Positions 7,971-16,023 of a stretch of 38,078 nucleotides of DNA are shown in pieces. Within the stretch, counting starts at the first letter, position 1. Each line of letters opens with the position of its first letter. Both the position numbers and the translations under genes were made by a program. The notes under the pieces are model-generated. The model was given only the letters and a program-made list of their open reading frames with translations, had not been told where the DNA came from and did not search any database. The stretch is from contig CBCXVS010000030.1 of the NCBI GenBank assembly GCA_965178525.1, positions 1-38,078 of the forward strand. Direction: 5' to 3'. This DNA comes from CBCXVS01 sp965178525. Its GTDB lineage: Bacteria; Tectomicrobia; Entotheonellia; Entotheonellales; Entotheonellaceae.

Positions 7971-9206
7971 ATGCACACACTTTACCTGTGCTACTTTGGC
8001 TTGCGTGAGCCGCTCGTGCAGACGCAAGTGCTACCGTATCTGCGGCAGATACGGCAAGGCGGCGTTGCAGTCAGTCTGCTCACCTTCGAGCCGCGGTGCC
8101 GGCGGATGTGGACGCCGGATGAGGTGATAGACTGGCGAACCCGGCTGCACGCCGACGGCATCCGTTGGTTCTCGTTGCCGTATCACAAGCGGCCGTCACT
8201 GCCGGCGACGCTCTATGATATCGTCATGGGCGCCAGGGCGGCGTCTCGTCTGGTGCGTCGAGACCACATCGACGTTCTGCACGCGCGTGGCCATACGGCT
8301 GCGGCCATGGGCGTCCTCACGAAGCGGCATAGCGGGGGACGGTTGCTCTTCGATATCCGCGGCTTCATGCCGGAAGAGTACGCCGATAGCGGTCTCTGGC
8401 CGCCAGGTGGGCGCCTCTATCGCGGCGCTAAAAAGATCGAACGGCAGCTTTTTGCCGCCGCCGATGGTTTCGTCGTGCTCACGGAAAAAGCTCGCGGCAT
8501 CCTGTTCCCGGGGTGCCGAGCCGCCGATGGGGTTGGCCGGCCACTCGAAGTCATCCCCTGCTGTGTGGATCTGCAACGCTTCCGGACTGCAGCACTACCG
8601 TCGAAGCAGGTCATGCGCCAAGAGCTGGGGCTGACAGGCCGCCGCGTCCTGGTGTATGTCGGCTCGCTGGGTGGATGGTATTTAACCGACGACATGGCGG
8701 CGTTATTGGCCGTCGCCCATCGCCAGGATGGTTTAACCTTCTCGATGATCCTGACGCAAAGCCCGGCGCGGCTCATCACCGAGCCCTTGCGCAAGTTCGG
8801 CGTGGCGCCCCGTGATTATCTCGTGCGCCAGGTGGCGCCCAACGAGATTCCCCGCTACCTGCACGCCGCCGATCTGGCGCTGAGTTTCATCAAACCTTGC
8901 GATTCGAAGATGGCATCATCGCCAACCAAGATCGCCGAATATCTTGCCAGTGGCCTGCCGGTGCTGACGAATACCGGCGTTGGCGATCTCGATGCGATCC
9001 TGACCACGCATGGCGCTGGCGTGCTGGTGCGAGACTTTGGACAAGCGGCCTATCGGCAGGCGCTGCTGGCGGCGCAGAAGCTGCTGCAGGAGGCCGGTGT
9101 TCAAGACCGTTGCCGTGCCCTCGCCCAGCGGCATTTCGATCTGGAAACCGTCGGGGGCCTGCGGTATCGCCGCCTCTATACCGTGCTATGTGGCGCGCCG
9201 CATTGA
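7971..9206 (+). CDS. Glycosyltransferase family 4
   Basis: 411 residues from ATG 7971. GT-B layout: N-terminal MHTLYLCYFGLREPLVQTQVLPYLRQI (the 'PL.Q.QV..YL..L' form common in EPS clusters), DVLHARGHTAAAMGV, FDIRGFMPEEYAD, then the donor domain LVYVGSLGGWYLTDDMAALL, APNEIPRYLHAADLALSFIKP and SSPTKIAEYLASGLPVLTNTGVGD, where E in KIAEYL is the donor-ribose ligand. Transfers a hexose or similar to the lipid-linked oligosaccharide. It is separated by only 9 bases from the next glycosyltransferase, so they are cotranscribed. Confidence 0.9.
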   Translation: MHTLYLCYFGLREPLVQTQVLPYLRQIRQGGVAVSLLTFEPRCRRMWTPDEVIDWRTRLHADGIRWFSLPYHKRPSLPATLYDIVMGARAASRLVRRDHIDVLHARGHTAAAMGVLTKRHSGGRLLFDIRGFMPEEYADSGLWPPGGRLYRGAKKIERQLFAAADGFVVLTEKARGILFPGCRAADGVGRPLEVIPCCVDLQRFRTAALPSKQVMRQELGLTGRRVLVYVGSLGGWYLTDDMAALLAVAHRQDGLTFSMILTQSPARLITEPLRKFGVAPRDYLVRQVAPNEIPRYLHAADLALSFIKPCDSKMASSPTKIAEYLASGLPVLTNTGVGDLDAILTTHGAGVLVRDFGQAAYRQALLAAQKLLQEAGVQDRCRALAQRHFDLETVGGLRYRRLYTVLCGAPH

Positions 9207-9215
9207 GCTTCATCT

Positions 9216-9983
9216 ATGCAGCTGCTCGCGCTCGTTCCGAGTCTATACGACACCTCCCCGGGGCAACGCTTCCGCATGGAGCAGTGGGAGCCGTGGCTCC
9301 GCGCCTGGGGCGTGCAGGTTACCTTTGAGGCGTTTGAAAACGAAACGCTGCATCAGCTGCTCTACAAACCGGGACATCGCGCGCGCAAACTCGGCTTGGT
9401 GGCAGGCGCTTCTCTCCGCCGTCTGACTCGGCTGCGTGCCCTGCGTGACTATGATGCGGTCTATATTTTCCGCGAGGCAGCCCTGCTTGGCCCCCCGGTT
9501 TTGGAGCGCTGGATTTACCGGCAGAACATGCCGTTCATCTTCGATTTTGACGATCCCATCTTTGTGCCCTATAAAAGCCCGGCCAATGGGTACCTGAGCC
9601 GGTTGAAATGTCCCGCCAAGACGCGGACGATCTGCCGCTTGGCGACCTATGTGATGACCGGCAACCCATATCTTGCGAGCTACGCCCGCCGGGTCAGTGA
9701 TCGCGTCTCGATCGTGCCCACGACGATCGACATGGCAAGGTACACAATCGAGGAGCCAAAATTGACCTCTGACCCGCCTATCATGGGTTGGAGCGGCAGC
9801 TATAGCACCATCCCATACCTCGACGGCCTGGCCGGCGCGCTGCAGCGTTTGGCTCGGCAGGAGCGCTTCCGTCTGCGCTCATTGGCACGCCACGATATCA
9901 CCTCGACGGCGTCGAGGTCGACGCCCTGCCATGGCGTTCCGAAACCGAAGTGGCTGACTTACGTCCTATCGATATCGGGGTGA
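9216..9983 (+). CDS. Glycosyltransferase, N-terminal part of a frameshifted gene
   Basis: Starts MQLLALVPSLYDTSPGQRFRMEQWEPWL, typical of 'SYRQR/QRFR' GT4-like enzymes. Protein-like sequence runs to about residue 221 (RLARQERFRLR); the last 35 residues to the stop at 9983 are out-of-frame translation. The correct continuation, IGTPRYHLDGVEVDALPWRS, is found one frame over from about 9881. One missing base near 9876-9881 (for example CGCGTC read as CGCTC) explains it. Together with the next entry this is one gene of about 369 codons. Motifs in this half: FIFDFDDPIF, VMTGNPYLASYAR, VPTTIDMARY. Confidence 0.8.
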   Translation: MQLLALVPSLYDTSPGQRFRMEQWEPWLRAWGVQVTFEAFENETLHQLLYKPGHRARKLGLVAGASLRRLTRLRALRDYDAVYIFREAALLGPPVLERWIYRQNMPFIFDFDDPIFVPYKSPANGYLSRLKCPAKTRTICRLATYVMTGNPYLASYARRVSDRVSIVPTTIDMARYTIEEPKLTSDPPIMGWSGSYSTIPYLDGLAGALQRLARQERFRLRSLARHDITSTASRSTPCHGVPKPKWLTYVLSISG

Positions 9984-10324
9984 TGCCACTTCCGGACAAT
10001 CCCTGGAGCCGCGGCAAGTGTGGCTTGAAAGCGCTGCAGTATATGGCCTTGGGCATCCCGACGGTCTGCTCGGACGTCGGGGTCAATGCGGATATCATCC
10101 GGGATGGCGACAATGGTTTCCTGGCGGCGACGGAAGAGGAGTGGGTTGAGAAACTGCGCCGATTGCTGCGATCCGCCCAACTGCGGCAACAATTGGGGCG
10201 TGCTGGACGCGCCACCGTGGAAGCCCGGTATGCCGCCCAGGTACAAGCGCCGCGCGTGTATCGCATCCTGGAATCGGTTGTCGCTGACCGCCAACAGCAG
10301 CGCCACGCCATCAAAGGTCGTTAA
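9950..10324 (+). CDS. Glycosyltransferase, C-terminal part of the frameshifted gene
   Basis: This is the donor-binding half of the gene beginning at 9216. Coding really resumes at about 9881 with IGTPRYHLDGVEVDALPW, then LRPIDIGVMPLPDNPWSRGKCGLKALQYMALGIPTVCSDVG. The G-K-C-G-L-K-A-L-Q-Y-M motif is the conserved donor site of this glycosyltransferase group. It ends with TAA at 10322-10324, immediately before the carbamoyltransferase GTG, so the two are coupled. I do not think it is a separate protein. Confidence 0.75.
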   Translation: MADLRPIDIGVMPLPDNPWSRGKCGLKALQYMALGIPTVCSDVGVNADIIRDGDNGFLAATEEEWVEKLRRLLRSAQLRQQLGRAGRATVEARYAAQVQAPRVYRILESVVADRQQQRHAIKGR

Positions 10325-12031
10325 GTGTATATTTTGGGTCTCACCACATTAGGAGACGCCGCTGCCGCGCTCATCTGTGATGGCGACTTGATCGCTGCGG
10401 CAGAGGAAGAGCGCTTTTCCCGCGTCAAGCATCACAGCGGTTTTCCCACGCAGGCCGTGCGCTATTGCCTAGAGGCGGCTGGCATGACGATCGGCGATGT
10501 CGAGCATGTAGCGCTCTACTGGAAACCCTGGATGCTCCGGCACAAAGCGTGGCAGACGCTAAAAGCGCTATGCCTCTCGCGTCACATGTGCCGGGCGCGC
10601 TTGGGGCGGGGCATGAGCCAGGTGCGGGAGAATTACCTCAGGATGCTCACGCTGCCCCGGATGATCCGCGACACCTATGGTCCCGGCAACTTTCGCTTCC
10701 ACTACTTGGAGCACCATCTTTGTCACGCCGCCAGCGCGTTTTTCGTGTCGCCATTTGAGACGGCGGCGGTCCTGACCCTGGATGGCGCGGGAGAAGCGAC
10801 CACGACCTTGTTGGCGCAGGGTCTCGACACCCGGCTCCGCATGCTGAAACGTCTCAAACTACCGCACTCCCTGGGACAGTTCTACTCCGCCGTCACGAAC
10901 TTTCTTGGCTTTGATATGTTTGCTGGTGACGAATGGAAGGTGATGGGCCTGGCAGCGTATGGGGAGCCCGAATATGACGATTTCTTCTCGCAGCGCGTGC
11001 TCTCGATGCGTGGCGATCATGATTTTCGCGTACATATCGATATGCTGGACCATCACTTGGCCAAGCGCTATCACTTCAGCGAGGCGCTCATGCACACGCT
11101 GGGACCCCCTCGGCGGCCCGATGAGCCCATCCTGCCACGGCACCAGAACATCGCGGCCAGCGCCCAGCGCGTGCTTGAAGAGGTGGTGCTGCATCTTGTG
11201 CACGGCCTCTACAAGCAGACCCGTGAAGAGAATCTGTGCCTGGCGGGCGGCGTGGCGTTGAACTCGGTGATGAACGGGCGAATTGTCCGGGAGTCGCCCT
11301 TCAAACGGGTCTTCATCCAGCCGGCTGCCGGGGATGCCGGTTGCGCCTTGGGCGCGGCCTATCTGCTCTATCATCACCGCCTACGGCAACCGCGGGCATT
11401 CCGCATGGATCACGTATACTACGGTCCCTCGTTCAGTTCGGCGACCTCCGCGGCCGCCCTGCGCGACGCCGGGTTATCGTTCGAGACACTGGCGGATACG
11501 GAGCTGCTGCCACGCGTGGCCCGGCTCATTGCCGATGGCGCGATTGTCGGCTGGTTTCAAGGGCGTATGGAGTTCGGTCCACGGGCGTTGGGGAATCGCA
11601 GCTTTTTGGCCGACCCCCGCCGTTCTGATATGCGTGCCCTTTTGAACCACAAGGTCAAGTTGCGGGAGTGGTTCCGCCCGCTCGCTCCGTCGATACGGGA
11701 AGAAGTGAGCGACACGATCTTCGGCAAGCCGTATCACGATCCGTTCATGCTGACGGTACTGACCGTGGCCGAACATCAGCGCGAACGGATTCCGGCCGTC
11801 GTTCATGTGGATGGTACGGCTCGGCCTCAAACCGTGAGTCCGAAAACCAACCCGCGTTACTGGAGCTTACTCCATGAGTTCGAGTGCATCACCGGCGTGC
11901 CGGTCCTGCTGAATACCTCGTTCAATGTCCAGGAACCGATTGTGTGCCGCCCGCAGGATGCCATTCAGACCTTCCGGAACACCACCTTTGAGGCTCTCGT
12001 TCTGGAAGACGACCTCGTACTACGCCATTGA
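10325..12031 (+). CDS. Carbamoyltransferase (NodU/CmcH/TobZ family)
   Basis: 568 residues, the usual family length, from GTG 10325 directly after the previous stop. N-terminal Kae1-like ASKHA fold: MYILGLTTLGDAAAALICDGDLIAAAEEERFSRVKH, then LEHHLCHAASAFFVSPF with the H..H..H metal-ligand pattern, and VLTLDGAGEATTT. Later NLCLAGGVALNSVMNGRI, PAAGDAGCALGAAYL, and the C-terminal YrdC-like part with GWFQGRMEFGPRALGNRSFLADPR and LLNTSFNVQEPIVCRP. These enzymes carbamoylate a hydroxyl using carbamoyl phosphate and ATP. In this locus the acceptor is likely a sugar of the surface polysaccharide. Confidence 0.93.
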   Translation: MYILGLTTLGDAAAALICDGDLIAAAEEERFSRVKHHSGFPTQAVRYCLEAAGMTIGDVEHVALYWKPWMLRHKAWQTLKALCLSRHMCRARLGRGMSQVRENYLRMLTLPRMIRDTYGPGNFRFHYLEHHLCHAASAFFVSPFETAAVLTLDGAGEATTTLLAQGLDTRLRMLKRLKLPHSLGQFYSAVTNFLGFDMFAGDEWKVMGLAAYGEPEYDDFFSQRVLSMRGDHDFRVHIDMLDHHLAKRYHFSEALMHTLGPPRRPDEPILPRHQNIAASAQRVLEEVVLHLVHGLYKQTREENLCLAGGVALNSVMNGRIVRESPFKRVFIQPAAGDAGCALGAAYLLYHHRLRQPRAFRMDHVYYGPSFSSATSAAALRDAGLSFETLADTELLPRVARLIADGAIVGWFQGRMEFGPRALGNRSFLADPRRSDMRALLNHKVKLREWFRPLAPSIREEVSDTIFGKPYHDPFMLTVLTVAEHQRERIPAVVHVDGTARPQTVSPKTNPRYWSLLHEFECITGVPVLLNTSFNVQEPIVCRPQDAIQTFRNTTFEALVLEDDLVLRH

Positions 12032-12043
12032 ATAGCTTTGCTT

Positions 12044-12466
12044 ATGTTGTCGCATGTTGTGCACATCCTTCGCTGCCCCCAATGCCTGTGTGAGCTCTTG
12101 CAGGCTTGCAACATGGTGATACCCGCAGCCGAGACCGTGCTGTGCTGCCCAAACTGTCTGGAGACGTTCCCAGTTATCCATGGCATTCCCCGCATGCTGC
12201 TCTCGCCCATGCGTGACGCAGTGAGAGGAGAAGGTGAGACGCGTGCGGGCGATGCTTCACAGGTGAATACCGCGCTCAGTTTCGGTTTTGAATGGAGCCA
12301 TTTCTCGGAGATGTACGAGGAATGGGAACATAACTTCCTCGACTACATGGCGCCACGTCGAGCCGAAATTTTTCGTGGCAAACGGGTCTTGGATGTCGGC
12401 TGTGGCAGTGGGCGTCATGCGTATTACGCCGCACGGAATAGCGCGGCAGCGCTGTCCGGGTCATAG
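12044..12466 (+). CDS. Truncated methyltransferase with zinc-ribbon-like N-terminus
   Basis: From ATG 12044 (an upstream TTG at 12038 is possible), 140 codons. It opens with a Trm112-like double Cys motif (RCPQC near residue 11 and CCPNC further on, then FPVIHGIPRML), followed by NTALSFGFEWSHF and SAM motif I RVLDVGCGSGRHAYYAARN. The sequence then ends in AAALSGS and TAG. Everything after motif I, normally more than 100 residues, is missing, and asnB starts 3 bases later. So this is a remnant, likely cut by a deletion that joined it to asnB. It would not be an active enzyme. Family clear, truncation seen directly. Confidence 0.8.
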   Translation: MLSHVVHILRCPQCLCELLQACNMVIPAAETVLCCPNCLETFPVIHGIPRMLLSPMRDAVRGEGETRAGDASQVNTALSFGFEWSHFSEMYEEWEHNFLDYMAPRRAEIFRGKRVLDVGCGSGRHAYYAARNSAAALSGS

Positions 12467-12469
12467 CTG

Positions 12470-14365
12470 ATGTGTGGTATCGCCGGCGGCGTCGTTGCCG
12501 ACAACCGTGTGGAGCTGGAGCCGCACGTCGCGCTGATGACCGAGGCGCTCCGGCACCGCGGTCCGGATGATTGGGGGATGTGGACGGATGAGCTGTGCGG
12601 TCTTGGCCACCGCCGCCTGGCGATTATCGATGTGTCCCCCGAAGGCCGGCAGCCGCTGTCGAATGAGGACGGCACGATCTGGCTAACGTTTAGTGGCGAG
12701 ATTTACAATTTCCAATCCCTGCGCCACGATCTCGAAGGACTCGGGCACCGCTTTCGCACCCGTACGGACTCCGAGGTCATTGTGCATGCGTACGAGCAGT
12801 GGGGACCGGCGTGTGTCGAGCGCTTCTGTGGCATGTTCGCATTTGGTGTCTGGGATCAGCGTCGGCAGCGTCTCTTCCTGGCCCGCGATCGGATGGGCGT
12901 CAAGCCGCTGTTTTACACTCAGGCGGGTGGGCGTTTCCTCTTTGCCTCCGAACTCCAAGGTGTGCTCGCCGGGCTCGATACGCCGCACCAGGTGTCGTTG
13001 CCGGCGCTGGACGCCTATCTGTCGTGGGGTTATGTGCCCGCGCCGCAGACCGCCTTTCGCGGCATCTGCAAACTTCCCCCCGCGCAGTGGCTGACGCTCG
13101 ATCTGACACCAACAGGGCCTGTCCTGCGTGTGCAGCCCTATTGGTCGCTTACCTATGGCCCCAAACGCCATCTCTCTGAACACGAAGCGGGCGAGATCTT
13201 GCGCGTGAAGTTCCGAGAGGCCGTGCGTCTGCGCATGATCAGCGATGTGCCGCTTGGCGCTTTTCTGTCCGGCGGGATCGATTCCAGTGTCGTTGTCGGG
13301 CTCATGGCGGAAGTGTCGGATCGTCCCGTGCAGACATTTTCGATCGGATTTGAGGAGGCTGCTTACAACGAGTTGACGCATGCCCGGTGCGTGGCCGCCT
13401 ACTGGCGCACGGAACACCACGAGCACATCGTGCAGCCGGATGCCTTGACGGTCCTCCCCAAGCTGGTGCGCCATTATGGTGAGCCCTATGCCGATTCTTC
13501 GGCTATTCCGACGTTCTACTTATCGCAGATGACACGGCATCAGGTCACGGTTGCGCTCACGGGCGATGGCGGCGATGAATGCTTTGCGGGGTACGAGCGC
13601 TACCTGGGTAATGGCATAGCGGCGTGGCTGCAACGTCTGCCCGCTGGCGTGCCGTGCGCCCGTCTGCTCAGCCGTGTATTGCCCGATGCACGTAGCCCGC
13701 AGCACGTGCTCCGGCGGGCCAAGCGCTTCCTTGCCGCCGCGGCGCAGCCGATGGCGGCGCGGTATGGCCACTGGGTGGGCTGTGTCGGGGCGGACCTCAA
13801 ACGGCAGCTCTATAGCGGCGACGTCCGCCTGTGCCTGCCCGACGACCCCTCGACGGCGTGGATGGCCTCGCTCTTTGCGGCCAGGTGCGATCTCGATCCT
13901 GTCGAGGCGGCGATGGCGGTCGATGTGCAATCCTATTTGCCGTACGATCTTCTCACCAAAGTGGATATTGCCTCTATGGCCAACGGCCTCGAGGCGCGCT
14001 CGCCCTTCCTCGATCACGACGTCATCGAATTTGTTGCTCGCCTCCCCCGGCGTATGAAGCTGCACGGCATGCAAGCAAAATATCTGCTAAAGCGGGCATT
14101 TGCCGACGTGCTGCCACGGGAGAACATGCGTCGCCGCAAGATGGGATTCGGCGTGCCCATCGGCACCTGGTTACGCGGTCCTCTGTGGCCCTTGGCGTAT
14201 GACGTACTGCTGGCGCCTCGAGCGTTCGAACGGGGGTATTTTCAACCGGCGGCCGTGCGCCGTCTGGTGATGGAGCACATGGCGCGCCGGACGGATCACA
14301 GTGTGGCGCTTTGGGCGCTGTTGATGTTGGAACTGTGGCACCGCGAGTTCATCGATCAAGGCTGA
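12470..14365 (+). CDS. asnB: Asparagine synthase-like glutamine amidotransferase
   Basis: 631 residues, full family length. Met is followed by Cys2, the Ntn-type glutaminase nucleophile (MCGIAGGVV), then RHRGPDDWGMW, GHRRLAIIDVSPEGRQPLSNEDGTIWLTFSGEIYNF and TDSEVIVHAYEQWG. The synthetase half has the PPi-loop SGGIDSSVVVGLM at residues 267-273 and on, FSIGFEEAAYNE, YADSSAIPTFYLSQ, ALTGDGGDECFAGYERY and ANGLEARSPFLDHDVIEF. It makes an amide from glutamine and ATP. In EPS loci such proteins often amidate a uronic acid or related sugar rather than aspartate. GTG/ATG choice is fixed by the catalytic Cys. Confidence 0.92.
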   Translation: MCGIAGGVVADNRVELEPHVALMTEALRHRGPDDWGMWTDELCGLGHRRLAIIDVSPEGRQPLSNEDGTIWLTFSGEIYNFQSLRHDLEGLGHRFRTRTDSEVIVHAYEQWGPACVERFCGMFAFGVWDQRRQRLFLARDRMGVKPLFYTQAGGRFLFASELQGVLAGLDTPHQVSLPALDAYLSWGYVPAPQTAFRGICKLPPAQWLTLDLTPTGPVLRVQPYWSLTYGPKRHLSEHEAGEILRVKFREAVRLRMISDVPLGAFLSGGIDSSVVVGLMAEVSDRPVQTFSIGFEEAAYNELTHARCVAAYWRTEHHEHIVQPDALTVLPKLVRHYGEPYADSSAIPTFYLSQMTRHQVTVALTGDGGDECFAGYERYLGNGIAAWLQRLPAGVPCARLLSRVLPDARSPQHVLRRAKRFLAAAAQPMAARYGHWVGCVGADLKRQLYSGDVRLCLPDDPSTAWMASLFAARCDLDPVEAAMAVDVQSYLPYDLLTKVDIASMANGLEARSPFLDHDVIEFVARLPRRMKLHGMQAKYLLKRAFADVLPRENMRRRKMGFGVPIGTWLRGPLWPLAYDVLLAPRAFERGYFQPAAVRRLVMEHMARRTDHSVALWALLMLELWHREFIDQG

Positions 14366-14392
14366 GCCCCCAGCTCTTAGTGCCGCGCCCTT

Positions 14393-14404
14393 GTGCAATT
14401 GCAC
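14393..14404. promoter_or_regulatory. Perfect 12-bp palindrome upstream of the lipoprotein gene
   Basis: GTGCAATTGCAC, 25 bases upstream of the ATG at 14429 and between asnB and the lipoprotein gene. Could be an operator; it could also be chance. No promoter hexamers at good spacing were found beside it. Confidence 0.3.
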
Positions 14405-14428
14405 CTACACGAATCAGAAGGAAAGAAC

Positions 14429-15499
14429 ATGACCAACAGCCATAGATATCTCGGATATGCCTTAGTGGGATTCCTCTTGATTGGAGGATGTCAGAGAGGG
14501 GGGGGGGAAGAGCACCCTACCGAAACCCCACACGTCACTGCACCGCAAGAGGCCCCAGCGGGCACGCCACGCCGTCCGGACCAAAGGACGCCTGCTATTT
14601 CCACGCCGCAGCGCCAGGCTGAGGAGTTTCTCGCCCTCGTCCCTCCGAAGCGCGAGCCCCGCACGATCGAACTCGTGTCCTGGCCCGTTACAGCTCCCCC
14701 GACGACCGATGGGAACGCCCAGGAGGCGGTGTGGGAAATGGCCCCAGCCATTACGACGCTGGATTTTTCCTCCCAGCGGCCCATTACTCTGCGATCCGTC
14801 CATACGGATGCATCCCTTTTTTTCCTCGTCACTTATCCCGATACGGCACCGTCGGAAACCCATAAGATGTGGGCATGGGATGCCACCGAAGGTATCTACA
14901 AGCAGAGTGCCGACCGCGAAGATCTATTTGTCTTCAAATGGAGCTTGGTGGGGAACACCGTCAATCTCGCGTTGCGGGACGCTGCGCCCCATCGTGCTGA
15001 CATCTGGTATTGGAAGGCCCACCGAACGAATACCATGGGCTATGCGGACGATAAGTGGCAATCGGTATCGTCTGAAGCCGGTCCCAAAACCAACAAGATA
15101 CCCTCGCCAACCAATAGACCGCTCTACCTCCGCCGTCGCGGCGACGCGGGCCAAGCGGCCTACGAGGCAAAGCTCGTCCACGAGTATCAAGGCGATAGGA
15201 TCCCGAAATACTATTCCCAGCCACCTACGGAGAGCCGCGCCGATGTGCAGGCCAAAGGGGTGTGGCGCGATGGGCAATGGACGATTGAATTTGCACGGCA
15301 GCTGCAGACCGGCCACACAGATGACATCGCATTTGCTGCGGCAGGCGTCCATCTCTTTGGCGTGAGTTGCTACGAGATGGCGTCCGGCCCTGTGAATCCC
15401 GCCTTGTCCCAACCGTTGTACAAAACAGGCGATACCTTTGACCGGCTCCTTCTCCGGGTTGTCTCCAGGAAGCGGCGTCTAGCTGAAAAGGATCAGTGA
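14429..15499 (+). CDS. Lipoprotein with ethylbenzene-dehydrogenase-like (EB_dh) domain
   Basis: 356 residues from ATG 14429, with AAGGAAAG ribosome site 4-11 bases before. Signal peptide with lipobox ending LLIGGC, Cys at residue 21, so it is likely anchored in the outer or inner membrane. After a Pro/Glu-rich linker comes a domain of the EB_dh kind: TIELVSWPVTAPPTTDGNAQEAVWEMAP, ITLRSVHTDASLFFLVTYPDTAPSE, EDLFVFKWSL, ADIWYWKAHRTNTMGYADD and GVWRDGQWTIEFARQLQTG. Members bind heme b in ethylbenzene dehydrogenase and related gamma subunits; which residues ligate heme here cannot be told. A run of ten G lies in codons 24-27. The stop overlaps the kinase start (TGATG), so a sensor role with that kinase is inferred. 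Confidence 0.8.
   Translation: MTNSHRYLGYALVGFLLIGGCQRGGGEEHPTETPHVTAPQEAPAGTPRRPDQRTPAISTPQRQAEEFLALVPPKREPRTIELVSWPVTAPPTTDGNAQEAVWEMAPAITTLDFSSQRPITLRSVHTDASLFFLVTYPDTAPSETHKMWAWDATEGIYKQSADREDLFVFKWSLVGNTVNLALRDAAPHRADIWYWKAHRTNTMGYADDKWQSVSSEAGPKTNKIPSPTNRPLYLRRRGDAGQAAYEAKLVHEYQGDRIPKYYSQPPTESRADVQAKGVWRDGQWTIEFARQLQTGHTDDIAFAAAGVHLFGVSCYEMASGPVNPALSQPLYKTGDTFDRLLLRVVSRKRRLAEKDQ
14498..14507 (+). repeat. G10 homopolymer within the lipoprotein gene
   Basis: Ten consecutive G, just after the lipobox Cys codon, encoding Gly-Gly-Gly and the first base of Glu. Slippage by one base would put the remaining 330 codons out of frame, so it is a candidate contingency tract. It is also the place where a base-calling error would be most likely. 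Confidence 0.8.
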
Positions 15500-15960
15500 T
15501 GCGTCTCTCGTACACGTCGGCGCGGCGCATGGGGATCGGGTTGCTCTTGGGCATGATTCTGCTCGTGGCAACCGTGTCCATCCTCAGTTTGCATGGAGCT
15601 GCCTCACAGCTCCATGCCAATATCTATGAGCAAAGTTTTAAAGCGCAAGCCTTTTCCGAACTCGCACTGCTGTTTTCGCAGGCGAGGGGCGATTTCCATA
15701 AACAGCGCCACGGTGAGCAGTTTACCTTGAGCGGGCTCATCGACCGCCTCGATGCCATTCGCAGCGGGCTTGCCAAGCTCCGGCAAGTGCCCCTAACGCG
15801 GCTCGAGCATCAAGGCCTCCGGGTGCTGATAACGGAGGAAAAACGGTTCCGCACCGCCGTCTATGCTTACCAGATGTCGATCTACGAAGATACCTCACAA
15901 GATTATTCTGCCAGCACATTGCGCGCGATTGACGATGTGATTGCCACCGCTGTGGACTAG
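15499..15960 (+). CDS. Hybrid sensor kinase, N-terminal sensor part, ended by in-frame TAG
   Basis: Starts at ATG 15499 overlapping the lipoprotein stop, with AAAGGA just upstream. Residues 10-32 (MGIGLLLGMILLVATVSILSL) are a membrane segment, followed by a helical periplasmic domain. TAG at 15958-15960 (codon 154) stops it, but the frame continues directly with AIQHRHAVTREIERTNTELD and a second membrane segment, so the stop lies inside a single protein. CAG (Gln) changed to TAG is the simplest explanation. The helical extracytoplasmic region suits a ligand or lipoprotein contact. See the next two entries for the rest of the gene. Confidence 0.75.
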   Translation: MRLSYTSARRMGIGLLLGMILLVATVSILSLHGAASQLHANIYEQSFKAQAFSELALLFSQARGDFHKQRHGEQFTLSGLIDRLDAIRSGLAKLRQVPLTRLEHQGLRVLITEEKRFRTAVYAYQMSIYEDTSQDYSASTLRAIDDVIATAVD

Positions 15961-16023
15961 GCCATCCAGCACCGACATGCCGTCACCCGTGAGATCGAGC
16001 GGACCAACACAGAACTCGATCTC

